Of a stretch of 28,519 nucleotides of DNA, positions 19,601 through 27,741 are shown in pieces. The stretch spans positions 1 to 28,519 of the forward strand of contig JASANZ010001973.1 of assembly GCA_030849805.1 (NCBI GenBank). The letters are read 5' to 3'. The stretch is from Sergeia podlipaevii (lineage: Eukaryota > Euglenozoa > Kinetoplastea > Trypanosomatida > Trypanosomatidae). The notes beneath the pieces were generated by a model. That model was not told the DNA's origin and did no database searches. It saw only the letters and a program-made list of their open reading frames with translations. Position 1 is the stretch's first letter. Each line of letters begins with the position of its first letter. Both the position numbers and the translations under genes were made by a program.

Positions 19601-20140
19601 CTTACGAATGAGTGCCATTGGAGCCGCGGACCACGACCGTGACGCCGGCTTCTCCGTGATGAGAGGGGAGAACAACGCACTTGAAATGAGCGTAGGACAG
19701 GCCAGTTTCTCATACATAGAAATGAGTGGCACATAGCGCTGGAGTGTCTTGAGAGAAGACCCAGCAGATGCCCCGAGTTGCTGTGGCGATGCACTTGCTA
19801 ACGACGGCTGGCTTGCCTCTTGAGCCTCACTTAAAGACCTCACTTTGTCCTCACACACCAGCGACTTGGGGGAGGAACGGGAAGGTGCTAAGGAAACTGC
19901 TGGGAATGCAATCCCTCTTACTGGGACCTTAGAAGATCCCACCGCCCTCACTAGCTGATCTGCCTGTTGAGTCCTTAGCTGGAGCTCAGTCCAGTAGTAT
20001 GAGACATGAGCGTGTAGAGCTTTGTTTTCCTCTTGGTGAAGCACCAAGGTGCGGAACTCACGTGTGTTCTCAAGCGTTGATTCCGACTCAAGCGGCAAGA
20101 GTCGTTCACTGCGAGATAAACCAGAAAAGATGGCACTCAT
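16607..20140 (-). CDS. Large protein with repeated DUF3223/DCL-like modules, function unknown
   Basis: An 1177-residue protein with an ATG start. A possible short coiled coil lies at about 25-65, followed by long Ala/Ser-rich and helical regions. The C-terminal half repeats a pattern like DUF3223 (the DCL domain of plant plastid rRNA-processing proteins and Pol IV/V tails): a helix ending LQSHPHAAYIIGCGI plus a strand, then CPLLQRTCGAVVEWS (about 838-890); and a helix with VLRHHPRYYSHLRGCGIAEV (about 1030-1055) with a delayed FVIERVCGTFIAADLEECY (about 1122-1142). The family consensus, from memory, is roughly HP-x-KIGCGI...RCF-x-R-x-DG-x-x-DFS. A degenerate third copy may lie at about 650-710 (GVQELHIRP). 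DCL proteins act in organellar rRNA processing. A role in RNA processing, perhaps mitochondrial, is only inference. No signal peptide or membrane span is evident. Confidence 0.85.
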   Translation of the reverse strand: MSAIFSGLSRSERLLPLESESTLENTREFRTLVLHQEENKALHAHVSYYWTELQLRTQQADQLVRAVGSSKVPVRGIAFPAVSLAPSRSSPKSLVCEDKVRSLSEAQEASQPSLASASPQQLGASAGSSLKTLQRYVPLISMYEKLACPTLISSALFSPLITEKPASRSWSAAPMALIRKISQLAAECSVPLQEALLFYSLTLVYFDAVLPSSTRRQPWMTGAAAASLLTQPGTSGAGPNCKLEGGNGTEGAIDAELQPCGSFQELRERLRACVAYYCQLANLRSSSNSNSVNTAGSPGSSSAAPASFLKTAVTVLLQLAAEEWEERRGATVSSANPLGSFATAVAPRDLFSTDRNSVTATAAEAAAEMTAALKGSNDEVNDGGVVLDKDSTLLLDVSREDEALSGSRRAATTATTISASTNHPKRYEDVFRPFAPRECPRDQHGFFLSPLPQDPLLCFFVPVWEVVLAACARDVHVLLRLRSRLLLEMGRRCGLLLTEERRRCDKAANALTKRKEQDVASTLSATAPTCLLPPPLLTSAPKSSSFSIYGPQGGEWRWHTAINWEGFEGQLLFCGGAAAAVATTSEPLASTAATHTRWFTDPVFAISTDSVRPVVEELADMICRIGSSLPRPASNLTTAAAAATQRLVLSRPQMDFILRALQADLIAVYVKCKRQGVQELHIRPGTRNLYLTFVQASGQECSIGSPVNFFAQACRKLHDGEAGEVRSAYASMRLVEEGGHEALAGLLLHIYNTRPGRTYQSIPLVNGGSGGEGVRCQSEGGKLNNSAALAPTPRKARLEGADLYESDSAATTRQKQQQQAVSTTLVPTHVRVVTLRRAEEAVLLRVLQSHPHAAYIIGCGIQLVGLRAADGCPLLQRTCGAVVEWSVMACYCYAAGKGDGSRVERLHQPRKCVPWTAAAAEMENAAAATQQQQRQLPPASALALPPPPGVLNVEERASLVRMKGMLSHYYSSLMKHTVDRRTHEGSILDLSNGAIAGAGGDAALSASGGSAAATSSSSLAPSFACRTTLFPVDRALALYVLRHHPRYYSHLRGCGIAEVYVAAVEDHRVTAAATAEVITLNEGVDKRMREMARHACEAGTADTTARSSTQLGRAHTTTAAPTFVIERVCGTFIAADLEECYTRSSPHTLHPHLVLWGAPDEIPITSTMAGQKRERYV

Positions 20141-20258
20141 TGCCTATGTATTCATCCTCTGATGTATACACGATACACACACACGCGTGAGTTGCAGACC
20201 CTCTTGTATGTGCCCCACGGTGTGTGTATCGCTGTTTCTTTTTCTTCTTCTTTTATTT

Positions 20259-20292
20259 CTGCAACGACAAGGAAGAAAAGGAAAAAAAAAGG
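20259..20292 (-). promoter_or_regulatory. Predicted trans-splice acceptor of the DUF3223-like gene
   Basis: One of the clearest acceptors in the window: a sense-strand run of T and C (plus strand 20270-20292) followed by GTCGTTGCAG ending at 20259. The predicted 5' UTR is about 118 nt. Confidence 0.6.
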
Positions 20293-21157
20293 CAATAAAA
20301 GAAACGCTCCTTTAGTAGTCATACCCAATATGTAAAAAGAAAAAAGAGAGGAAAACAGAAACAAGTGTCCAATAGAAGCAGCTCACAAAGAAAAAAATAT
20401 TTCAAGCAGGCAAGTTGTCTCTTCGTTGCGCAATGTGGCAAAAGAAAGAAAGAAACAGAGGAACAAAAATAAAAATGTATTTTTTTTTTCTTTGAAACCT
20501 TTCTCTTTAAAGATGTAAAGGCGCCGCCATTACTTTTTTTTTTCGCTTTCAAAAAGGATAATAAATGCAAGAACAACAACAACAACAACAACAATAGCAA
20601 ACTAATAAGTAATCATAATAATAATAATAGGAGGGGGGGAAGGAGCATTCCCAGGAAAAAAAAAAATCAAAAGATGTGCACATGAGCGTGAGCGCTTCTC
20701 CACTTAAAATCGAAATTGAGCTCCTTCTTTCAATTTCCTCTTCCTTCACCCTGACGGCTCACTCAAGCTCATCACGCACGAATATACATATATATACGCA
20801 ATAGCAGTGGTAGTTGTACTCTTGCACATGCTGTTGCACATACACACACACACACTACGCATGTTTGTTGCCCTGTTACTTGTGCCTAAAGGAAAAGGAA
20901 AAGAAAAAAAAGAAAAGCGTGATACCTTCCCCAACGCCATGCTCGCACTTGCCAAAGCTGTTTTTGTGGTTGATTGGTTTGTTTTGGCCGTGAACATTTA
21001 AAAAAAAAAGCAGACGATCTGCGTAGGTAGGTGATGAGAAGCAAGGTATTTTTCCATTCACGTAAGCAACCACATATAATAAGTGTAAGCACTGAGGGGA
21101 TACGCTAAGAACTACTTCACTGCTGTTCTCAATGGCCGTTGCATAATGGGGTTGAAC

Positions 21158-21179
21158 GAGAGAGAGAGAGAGAGAGAGA
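21158..21179. repeat. (GA)n microsatellite
   Basis: Eleven GA units in the putative 3' UTR of the kinase gene. Confidence 0.85.
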
Positions 21180-21457
21180 AATAGAAACAATGCGATATAC
21201 TGGCAAATGCGCGTACATATATAGCATGAGTTGCACAAGCAAGAAAGAAAAAAAAAATGTATGTAAGAAAAGAGCAAGTGCTCCTGCGTCTCATGCGCTT
21301 TTCTTTTCACCTTTTCTTTTCAACTATCACAACAAACAAGACCATGTTCTTGCTGCTCTTTAAAAAAAAAAAAAAAAAAACTCCTTCTTTCTTTAAGAAA
21401 GCAGACGCTCTTGTTTCCTTTCTTTTTTCCCCCTTTTCTTCTTTATCATATACCTCT

Positions 21458-24034
21458 CTAGGCATACTCCCCTTGAAGAGACATAAAAAAGTTCAACAGC
21501 TGGCGCAGCTGGTCAGAGAGATGTGTGTTGTATGTATTCTGTGTCAGCTCATCTAATATCAGCATTGCTGCTTCACTGGCTTCCTCCGCACTGCCGGTAT
21601 AGCGCTCATAACGTGCGCGCAGCTCCTCATCCACAGGAGGCAGTTGAGCAATGTGGTGCATCGACGGAAGCGGAGATATGCCTGGCACGTGCTGGTCTGG
21701 ACCCATGTCATATTCATAATCGTACGATCCTCGCTGATGATCCACCTCCACCGTTGACCCCACAACGGCACCGATACCAAACGATTGTGGTGGTGCCGAT
21801 GCCGTGATGTTTCCACCACCGACGTGGCCTTGAATGTCAATGCCTGCACCGCTTCCTGACACCTTTTCTGACTCGTTCCTGGGCGGATAAAACATCGACG
21901 TCGGTGCGGCGTTGGTGTACGCTGAACTACCTAAGAAACGCCTTCGCTTACGCCCCCCGTCACCGTCGTTGTCGGACCTCGAGTCGCTTGCATTGTTGCC
22001 GCGGTTGGCGCCGTGAGAAGCCGCAAACTTTGAGCTTTCCTCTTCGTTATCGTAGTAGTCATCATCATCATCATCATCACTGGATGAGAAGGTTCCAATA
22101 CCGGCCTGCACAGGCGTGCCCACTGGCGTTTCTACCAGTATCGGCCCGCCACCGCCGGCTCCACCTTCCGCAGCACTTCCAGTTGGGCTACCCGCCACAC
22201 CGTTGACGAGACAGGCGAGGTTGATCGTGCTGCCAAGTCCGGGGCCAGCGCCAGCCATCCCTCCATTGCGATTCGTGCTTGTGTACGCCACCTCATAAGT
22301 CGATGTAGACGTGGAGGGTGGGGGAAGACTGTACGTGTCGCGTGTCTTCGCACTCGCCCCATCGTCCTCGTCTTCTCGCATCATCCTTGTAGAAGATGTG
22401 ATATCTATATCCAATCTACGCTGGTTGTCGTGTTGCTGCTGCCCCTGCTCAGTGCGGTCAGTGAGAAGAAGGTTAACGCAGCTAAAAGTAGGGTCACCGC
22501 TATGCATGCTCCTTTGCAATGTCCGAGGCGTACCACCAGCTTCTTCCTCTTCCTCTTCGTCGTCGTCTTCCTCCTCATTGCCATTGCGATGGTCGCTCTT
22601 GCCATTTTGTGATCCCTCCCCGCTATCATCCAAGTCATCGTCATCGTCGTCATCACCCTCTTCGGTGGTCGGTTCGCTGTCATCCACCTCTTGAGGAACG
22701 TAGTTGCTAGGGGTCGGTGCGCACGTGGCGAGCGCGCGGCGGACCAATGACAATATAGCTGCCTTGTTCTCCACTCTCAACGTATTCGCACCTGTCCCAT
22801 CAGGGTAGGTAGGGGTGTAATGGCGTATCGGTGATTGACACACGTTTTCGCCATAATACATGCGGAACCTGGTGAAGATAGGATGGCGACACAGCTGCTC
22901 TGCGGTGGGACGAGTCTCAGGAAAGAAGGAGATACACCACTTGACCATATCAATCCACAGATCCTGTTCCACCTTGGACATGGCGAGCGTCCAGTGCTCT
23001 CGCATGAGCGACTCTAGCCGAGACGGACGCTCACGGCTACGCAGCAAGTACATCTTCGCATTACCTGGGGGCATATAGCGTTCAATATCTTCTTGTGTGG
23101 GTGTCCCAATGATACTAAGGATGACCTCCAGCTGCATGCTTGCCTTGCCACCGTCCCACGTGCCGGCGCTGGTTAAGGCTGAGTTCATCTCAAACAGCGT
23201 ACAACCCGTACACATTTCATAGAAGATGCAGCCGAGAGACCAGATATCAATACTCGTTGACCCACGTCCCACACTCGTGATTACCTCAGGCGGACGGTAG
23301 TACCGGGTGCACACGTAAAATGTCTCGCTCTCTCGTGAGTCCCGGGCAAGGCCCATGTCAGCGATGACAGCCATGCACAAGTATGGGTTTCCTCGCTTCA
23401 CACGCACCAACACATTGTCAGGCTTCATGTCACGGTGCACAATGTTCCCCTTGTGAAGGTAATCTAAGCCGTAGGCCATCTGGAAGGCATAAATGACAGC
23501 CACCTCCGCCAAGTACCGCGGCGTCAGCCCAAGGTCCCGCTGCTTCGTGAGAGAAGCGATGAGGCCGATGAAGTAAAAGAGATCGCCCTCCATGAGGGGC
23601 ATAATAATGTGAAGGTCAAACTCATCGGTTTTCTGCACGAGCATCGACATCTTGCTTAGCTCCTCATGGTAGCGAACTGCCTTCTCGTAGACAGAAAGCC
23701 CTGCATAGAGTGGCCCATGGATATCTAGCGAGCGCGACGACATGCTACAGTCCGCCGTCAAAGCAGGCACAGAGATGCCATTCGATGTGATGGCGTTCGC
23801 GTTGCTCTTTGTCACAAACACGCTATAAAACCCGATCAAGTGAGCTTGCGCAGAGTGCAAAAAGGTCATAATATCCACTTCACGCATCAGCCGTCGGCTC
23901 TCCATATTCACAAACTTTGCCGGAATAGTCTTGACTGCCACGGGGACTCCTGCAAGAGTATCCATGTACTCATCCACGGAGCCGAAGCCTCCTTTGCCAA
24001 TGTGGCGCCTGAAGGCATAGCGACCGACAAGCAT
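21458..24034 (-). CDS. CMGC-group (MAPK-like) protein kinase with long disordered tail
   Basis: An 858-residue protein with an ATG start and the kinase domain at the N-terminus (about 5-388). Visible elements are the Gly loop GKGGFGSV, Lys35 in VAVK, Glu52 in the C-helix, HRDMKPDN (200-207), DMG at 226-228 where DFG is usual, TRYYRPPE (243-250), DIWSLG (263-268) and the CMGC insert cue IIGTPTQEDIE. The activation loop has Thr238-Phe239-Tyr240 exactly where MAPKs carry TXY. An insertion of roughly 60 residues (about 75-135) sits between strands 4 and 5. The catalytic Lys, Asp201, Asn207 and Asp226 are kept, so activity is expected. Residues about 400-790 are acidic, Ser/Gly-rich and disordered. 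The last ~65 residues look helical and may be a conserved tail. A CDK-like or other CMGC assignment is possible. Substrates are unknown. Confidence 0.92.
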   Translation of the reverse strand: MLVGRYAFRRHIGKGGFGSVDEYMDTLAGVPVAVKTIPAKFVNMESRRLMREVDIMTFLHSAQAHLIGFYSVFVTKSNANAITSNGISVPALTADCSMSSRSLDIHGPLYAGLSVYEKAVRYHEELSKMSMLVQKTDEFDLHIIMPLMEGDLFYFIGLIASLTKQRDLGLTPRYLAEVAVIYAFQMAYGLDYLHKGNIVHRDMKPDNVLVRVKRGNPYLCMAVIADMGLARDSRESETFYVCTRYYRPPEVITSVGRGSTSIDIWSLGCIFYEMCTGCTLFEMNSALTSAGTWDGGKASMQLEVILSIIGTPTQEDIERYMPPGNAKMYLLRSRERPSRLESLMREHWTLAMSKVEQDLWIDMVKWCISFFPETRPTAEQLCRHPIFTRFRMYYGENVCQSPIRHYTPTYPDGTGANTLRVENKAAILSLVRRALATCAPTPSNYVPQEVDDSEPTTEEGDDDDDDDLDDSGEGSQNGKSDHRNGNEEEDDDEEEEEEAGGTPRTLQRSMHSGDPTFSCVNLLLTDRTEQGQQQHDNQRRLDIDITSSTRMMREDEDDGASAKTRDTYSLPPPSTSTSTYEVAYTSTNRNGGMAGAGPGLGSTINLACLVNGVAGSPTGSAAEGGAGGGGPILVETPVGTPVQAGIGTFSSSDDDDDDDYYDNEEESSKFAASHGANRGNNASDSRSDNDGDGGRKRRRFLGSSAYTNAAPTSMFYPPRNESEKVSGSGAGIDIQGHVGGGNITASAPPQSFGIGAVVGSTVEVDHQRGSYDYEYDMGPDQHVPGISPLPSMHHIAQLPPVDEELRARYERYTGSAEEASEAAMLILDELTQNTYNTHLSDQLRQLLNFFMSLQGEYA

Positions 24035-24078
24035 GCGCGAATTTATTTATGTATCTTCTGTTGTTGTTGTTTTTTATT

Positions 24079-24113
24079 CTTTGCCGATACAGAGAAGAGA
24101 GAAGAAGTGGGGA
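24079..24113 (-). promoter_or_regulatory. Predicted trans-splice acceptor of the kinase gene
   Basis: Sense-strand tract CTTCTTCTCTCTTCTCTG (plus strand 24091-24108), followed by CGGCAAAG ending at 24079. The predicted 5' UTR is about 44 nt. Confidence 0.55.
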
Positions 24114-24201
24114 ATGCTGAAGAGCAATAAGGATAACGGAACAGCTGCAGGTAAGGGAAACAAACAAACAAAAAAAATGATATTGCTAAAGTGGCCGCAC
24201 C

Positions 24202-24232
24202 TATATATATATGTGTATGTGTATGTGTATGT

Positions 24233-24263
<31 letters not shown>
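24202..24263. repeat. Compound TA / TATG / GT microsatellite
   Basis: A TA tract passing into interrupted GTGTAT units and then a pure GT run of about 12 units. It is non-coding, upstream of the kinase leader. Confidence 0.9.
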
Positions 24264-25187
24264 ATTGTTTGTTTTTGTGGTAACGTGAGTGAAATACTAC
24301 TAAAAAAAAAAAATCAAGAAAAAGCACACGTTTAAATCTTTTTTTTTTAAGTGGAAAAAAAAAAATGATAAGAGCAGCGATGGTGTCTCCTCTAGTTACT
24401 TAATGCACCTCGCCAGAATACCTCCTGACGTTGGAAACAATAGCAAAAGTATATATACAATATGTGCTCCTTTATCAGAATACTATAAACCTTCATATGT
24501 GCAAATTGAAAAAAAAGGTCAAATATATATATAGAAAAAGCGCAATGAAGTAAAAGTTAAATAGACTGATGCATTTTATAGGAGTCTCTTCTCTTGTCAT
24601 CAAAGGACAAGGAGCGAGGCTTAGGACTGGAAGACAGTAACATAGCGTTGAGGATATGCTAGTCATCAGTCATGTGCCCTCTCCTCCTCGCCCTCTTGGC
24701 AAAAAGGCAAAGGACTCAGCAAACCGTTATGAAGATAATTATTATTCTCCTATTTTTTTATTTTTTTTGAGAGCCAATTCCCCTGCCCAATTGGGGGAAA
24801 AAAAAATGATCAGTGAAACAACTCAGAAAACGAGAAGTGCGCCACACTGCTTTCCCAGCACGATCAGCGGCACAGTGACGGGCACACGCACACGCACACG
24901 CAAGCATACCTACACAGAAGTCTACTCCCGCACACGCACATATCCTACACTACTACTAAAAATGAAAAATGTTCTATGCAGTATCGCATATGCCGTGCGT
25001 GTCTGTGTTCGTGCTCTCCCTCTCTTTCTTTTTCTGATATAGAAATAGCTCCTTTTTTTCTTTCTTCCTACAGAAAAAATAAGTAATAATCAAAAATAAA
25101 ACAATAGAAAAAATAAATGCTACGAAACTGTGAAGATATTTTTTTTAGGAAAAAAAATACCTCCCCTACATAGATACGTTTCTAGAA

Positions 25188-25544
25188 TTAAGCCGCAGCG
25201 GCGAGCTTGTCCTGGATATCATTCATGAATGGCATGATGCGCTCGTGCTGGATCTTCAGGTTAGCAACAGCCTCCTCGCCTTCCATGACAGTGCCATCAT
25301 CCTCCCAGAGGTCGGTGCTGTCTTCCACGAGCTGGTGCTTAGTGCTCAAGCGCTCAAAAACAACGTACTTGATCAAAAGCGCCTCAGTAATAATAAAGCC
25401 CACGGTTAACTTAAGGCACACCTTCATGGTGGCAGCGCTAATGCCAGCCTCTCCAGGACACGAATAAAAGTAGCTGCGAGCCGCCGGCTGGAGAGCGCGA
25501 CGGGCGGCGAGGGGCAGGCTCGACGTGGCAATGCGACGGAACAT
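25188..25544 (-). CDS. Small single-span membrane protein, probably mitochondrial
   Basis: A 118-residue protein with an ATG start. Residues 1-25 carry five Arg, no acidic residues, and many Ala, Leu and Ser, as in a mitochondrial targeting leader. One membrane span is likely at about 41-62 (KVCLKLTVGFIITEALLIKY), followed by a charged, mostly acidic C-terminal part (65-110) and an Ala-rich end. Small leader-plus-one-span proteins of this kind are typical of lineage-specific subunits of trypanosomatid respiratory complexes and ATP synthase, but I do not recognise the family and assign no complex. Codon use and GC content match the other genes and differ sharply from the AT-rich flanks, which supports it being real. 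The strong ATG context (GCCATG) also fits. Confidence 0.8.
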   Translation of the reverse strand: MFRRIATSSLPLAARRALQPAARSYFYSCPGEAGISAATMKVCLKLTVGFIITEALLIKYVVFERLSTKHQLVEDSTDLWEDDGTVMEGEEAVANLKIQHERIMPFMNDIQDKLAAAA

Positions 25545-25616
25545 GGCTTTAAGTAAAACAAAAAACCAGGTGGTTTACGGTGGAGTTGAAATTGCTTTAG
25601 AAGCAGTACTACTAAA

Positions 25617-25637
25617 CTGTCAAAAAATAATAAAATT
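25617..25637 (-). promoter_or_regulatory. Candidate trans-splice acceptor of the 118-residue mitochondrial-type gene
   Basis: Sense-strand TTTTATTATTTTTTGACAG, with AG ending at 25617, gives a 5' UTR of about 72 nt. A second choice, GTTTTACTTAAAG ending at 25547, would leave a leader of only two nt after the spliced leader, so the first is preferred. Confidence 0.4.
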
Positions 25638-26374
25638 GTATGTATATATATTTGCACATGTGCAATGAAGAGGGACAGTGAGGGGAAAGATTTAAATGAA
25701 AACAAGAAGAGAAAACAAAAGGATGAAGATACATACAAATATTAGTTATATTCCGCTCACTAAAAATGAGTGCGGTCCACAACTTCACGTTCTTTCAGTC
25801 ATTCTTCCTTGCCCTCCATGCCATCTTTCTTTTAAAGAAAGAAGATGTAGGGAGGGAGAAGAAGAAATGACAGTATGCGTAAAAAAAAAAGGAGAGAATG
25901 ATCCTACACACGTCAATAAAAGAATACTAATGTCGATGACATTATATCTGTTGTTGTTTTTAATATGTATAAACTGCATAAGTTAATGTGTGAAGCACAG
26001 AAACAGGTGATCAGTGATTACTCGATCAAGAAAGATAATCGGCAAGGTAAAGAGTTGTTAACAAATATATATATGGACAGTCAGCGAGGTAAGGGAAGGC
26101 AAAGCCAGCCTTCCCAGCTGTGTCTATATTCTTCTTCATACCATACGTCAGTGAGAAACAAAAGAAAAAAAAGACAGAAAAGCTCTCTGCCTGTTCATGT
26201 ATACAACTTTCTTTATTTTTTCTCACATCGTCTTTCTTTCATTCACTTTTTTTTCCCCCTCCGTCACTCCTCTCCATATTTAATGATATCAATATGAATA
26301 ATATCCGCTCGTGAACACGCAATCCTGCGCGCTTCCATCTTTCTTTAACCCTTCTTTCTTACGTTTTCCCTTCT

Positions 26375-26563
26375 TCAGACCCCCCCCCCACACCGTGAAT
26401 ACGCAATAACAGCGGTAGACAAAGCGGCAACGGAAAGAAAAGAAAAAATGGCGCCGATCGTGTGCAGATTTGGTATCTCACCATAGAGTTCATCAAAACC
26501 CGTAGTACAGGAAAGAGAAAGAAAGAGAAGGAAAAAAGGATGAGGGAAGGCAACTGACAACAT
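26375..26563 (-). CDS. Doubtful small ORF with a C-terminal hydrophobic segment
   Basis: A 62-codon ATG frame starting 2 nt after the HGH1-like stop. Its first half is a T/C-rich tract (Phe/Leu/Ser), but its second half (from about residue 22) has varied composition: an acidic patch followed by a hydrophobic segment (GAIFSFLSVAALSTAVIAY) and Gly residues encoded by a G-run. The pyrimidine tract could be a splicing signal rather than coding. No ATG follows it in this frame, and a second frame with ATG at 26493 encodes 44 residues. It may simply be HGH1 3' UTR. Confidence 0.2.
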   Translation of the reverse strand: MLSVAFPHPFFLLFLSLSCTTGFDELYGEIPNLHTIGAIFSFLSVAALSTAVIAYSRCGGGV

Positions 26564-26565
26564 TT

Positions 26566-27741
26566 TCAGTCAAGCTGATCGCTTCCTGGTGCAATGTAAG
26601 CGTCAATGATATCATCTAGATAGGGAATGACATGGTTGCGCAGAAAGTCACACACCTCAGGCGTAAGTACTGCACATGCCTGGTGCGGGGCCATAACCTT
26701 TCCATCCTCTTCGATCACCTCAACCTTGGTGTTGTGCACAGCATCAGACGTGTTCAGTGCGGCGGTGAGTACCTTCTTCGCGTTGACTCCCTCCAGAGCC
26801 GCCATGCCCTCTTCGGATTCTAACATGCCCGCGATGAAGTCTGCCAGGCACTGCTGGATCTCTGGCTGATCTTCCTTGCCACCAAGGCGGTCCACCGCCG
26901 CGACGAGTGCGTTGCCACGGAGAATATGAGCGAAGAGTGGACTCTGCGCTGCAGAGCAGTTCCTATAGCACTGCGCCGCGAGGAGACGGTGAATGGGGTT
27001 GGCGGAGCTCAGGCAGCCCACCAGCGTCACACGCCAATCTTCGTCCTCCAGCAGCAGTTCTTGGCCGTCCACAGAGCGAGTCACGTTGAGGAGAATATGC
27101 AATATCCATCTACGGAGGTCACGCTGCGGAGCCCTTGGCTTCTTGGTCTCCTCTCCCTTCTCCTCCTCCTCGTCGGTCTTCTTCACCGCCACCTCATCCG
27201 CAGAGGTCAGTCGATCGTAGTACACCTGCAGTTTACCGAGATAGAACCCCCGCATGTCCTCGTCCTCCTTCTGTAAAAGATCGTCTACAGCGCTGATGTG
27301 GGTCGCGGTGAGATTGTTCATTAGCATTAATGTCATCTCCTGCACACTACGCACGAAGGCATCGGGCTGATCGGACCTCTCCATTCCATCCAGCAGTCGC
27401 ATTGCCTTACGAACTACTTTTCGGCTCACCAGCATCTCCGCGCAGGACCCATCCGCAGAGCAGTTGATGAGAATAGTTAGAATGTCACCGAGCACATTAG
27501 AGCCACCGGCATGCAAGTACTGCAAGAGAGAATCCACCGACTTCGGGCCGTACTTCTGGGAAGACATGAAAACCCAGATATCGTGATTGTCCTTGCTCTG
27601 TTCGGAGATACCCCGGACAGCCATCTTGCGGACATCCTCTCGCTCATGCTGGAGAAAGTCAAAGACCTCAATAAACTGCGTGAGTGCCTCCTGAGAAAGC
27701 GGCAGGTCGCTTGTCGTTGCCAAGGAAGAAGTTTGCGTCAT
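26566..27741 (-). CDS. HGH1: HGH1-like armadillo-repeat protein, predicted eEF2 folding chaperone
   Basis: A 391-residue protein, close to yeast and human HGH1 (about 390-400). The open frame extends to a GTG at 27879, but the first ATG is at 27741, with a good splice acceptor just upstream, so the start is placed there. The protein is all-helical in armadillo style. Early helices contain FDFLQHEREDVRKMAVRGIS and later ones ILHILLNVTRSVDGQELLLE and HRLLAAQCYRNCS, which match the HGH1 layout (helices around an N-R-G-L repeat and an R-x-x-x-A-x-x-x-RNC block). A Lys/Glu-rich insertion lies at about 188-215. Yeast Hgh1 recruits TRiC/CCT and Hsp90 to fold elongation factor eEF2 in the cytosol; the same role is inferred. 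A generic armadillo protein is the alternative. Confidence 0.75.
   Translation of the reverse strand: MTQTSSLATTSDLPLSQEALTQFIEVFDFLQHEREDVRKMAVRGISEQSKDNHDIWVFMSSQKYGPKSVDSLLQYLHAGGSNVLGDILTILINCSADGSCAEMLVSRKVVRKAMRLLDGMERSDQPDAFVRSVQEMTLMLMNNLTATHISAVDDLLQKEDEDMRGFYLGKLQVYYDRLTSADEVAVKKTDEEEEKGEETKKPRAPQRDLRRWILHILLNVTRSVDGQELLLEDEDWRVTLVGCLSSANPIHRLLAAQCYRNCSAAQSPLFAHILRGNALVAAVDRLGGKEDQPEIQQCLADFIAGMLESEEGMAALEGVNAKKVLTAALNTSDAVHNTKVEVIEEDGKVMAPHQACAVLTPEVCDFLRNHVIPYLDDIIDAYIAPGSDQLD

Larger units (their letters stand above)
20141..21457. other. Intergenic region between the kinase and the DUF3223-like gene
   Basis: AT-rich spacer with AAC repeats at 20571-20594, AATA repeats at 20616-20628, CA/TA repeats near 20784-20855, a GA repeat at 21158-21179 and an A18 run at 21363-21380. 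It holds the kinase 3' UTR and the leader of the DUF3223-like gene. One 83-codon ATG frame (20997-20746) is low-complexity with no acceptor beside it. No gene is supported. Confidence 0.65.
24035..25187. other. Intergenic region between the 118-residue gene and the kinase
   Basis: AT-rich spacer with a TA/GT microsatellite at 24202-24263, A-runs at 24302 and 24355, and a CA-rich patch at 24882-24902. It holds the 3' UTR of the 118-residue gene and the kinase leader. No gene is supported on either strand. Confidence 0.65.
25545..26565. other. Intergenic region downstream of HGH1-like gene
   Basis: AT-rich spacer that should hold the HGH1-like 3' UTR and the leader of the 118-residue gene. It includes an imperfect inverted repeat at 25822-25847, a C-run at 26381-26389 and a short, unusual minus-strand frame at 26563-26375 listed separately. 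Nothing else gene-like is seen. Confidence 0.6.

Noticed and set aside
20746..20997. 83-codon ATG minus-strand frame
   Set aside because: The T-run before the ATG has no AG between them; the frame is Ser/Thr/Cys-rich from CA/TA repeats.
20876..21310. 144-codon minus-strand frame downstream of the kinase
   Set aside because: Starts at GTG, runs through A/T homopolymers and a GA microsatellite, and has low-complexity composition.
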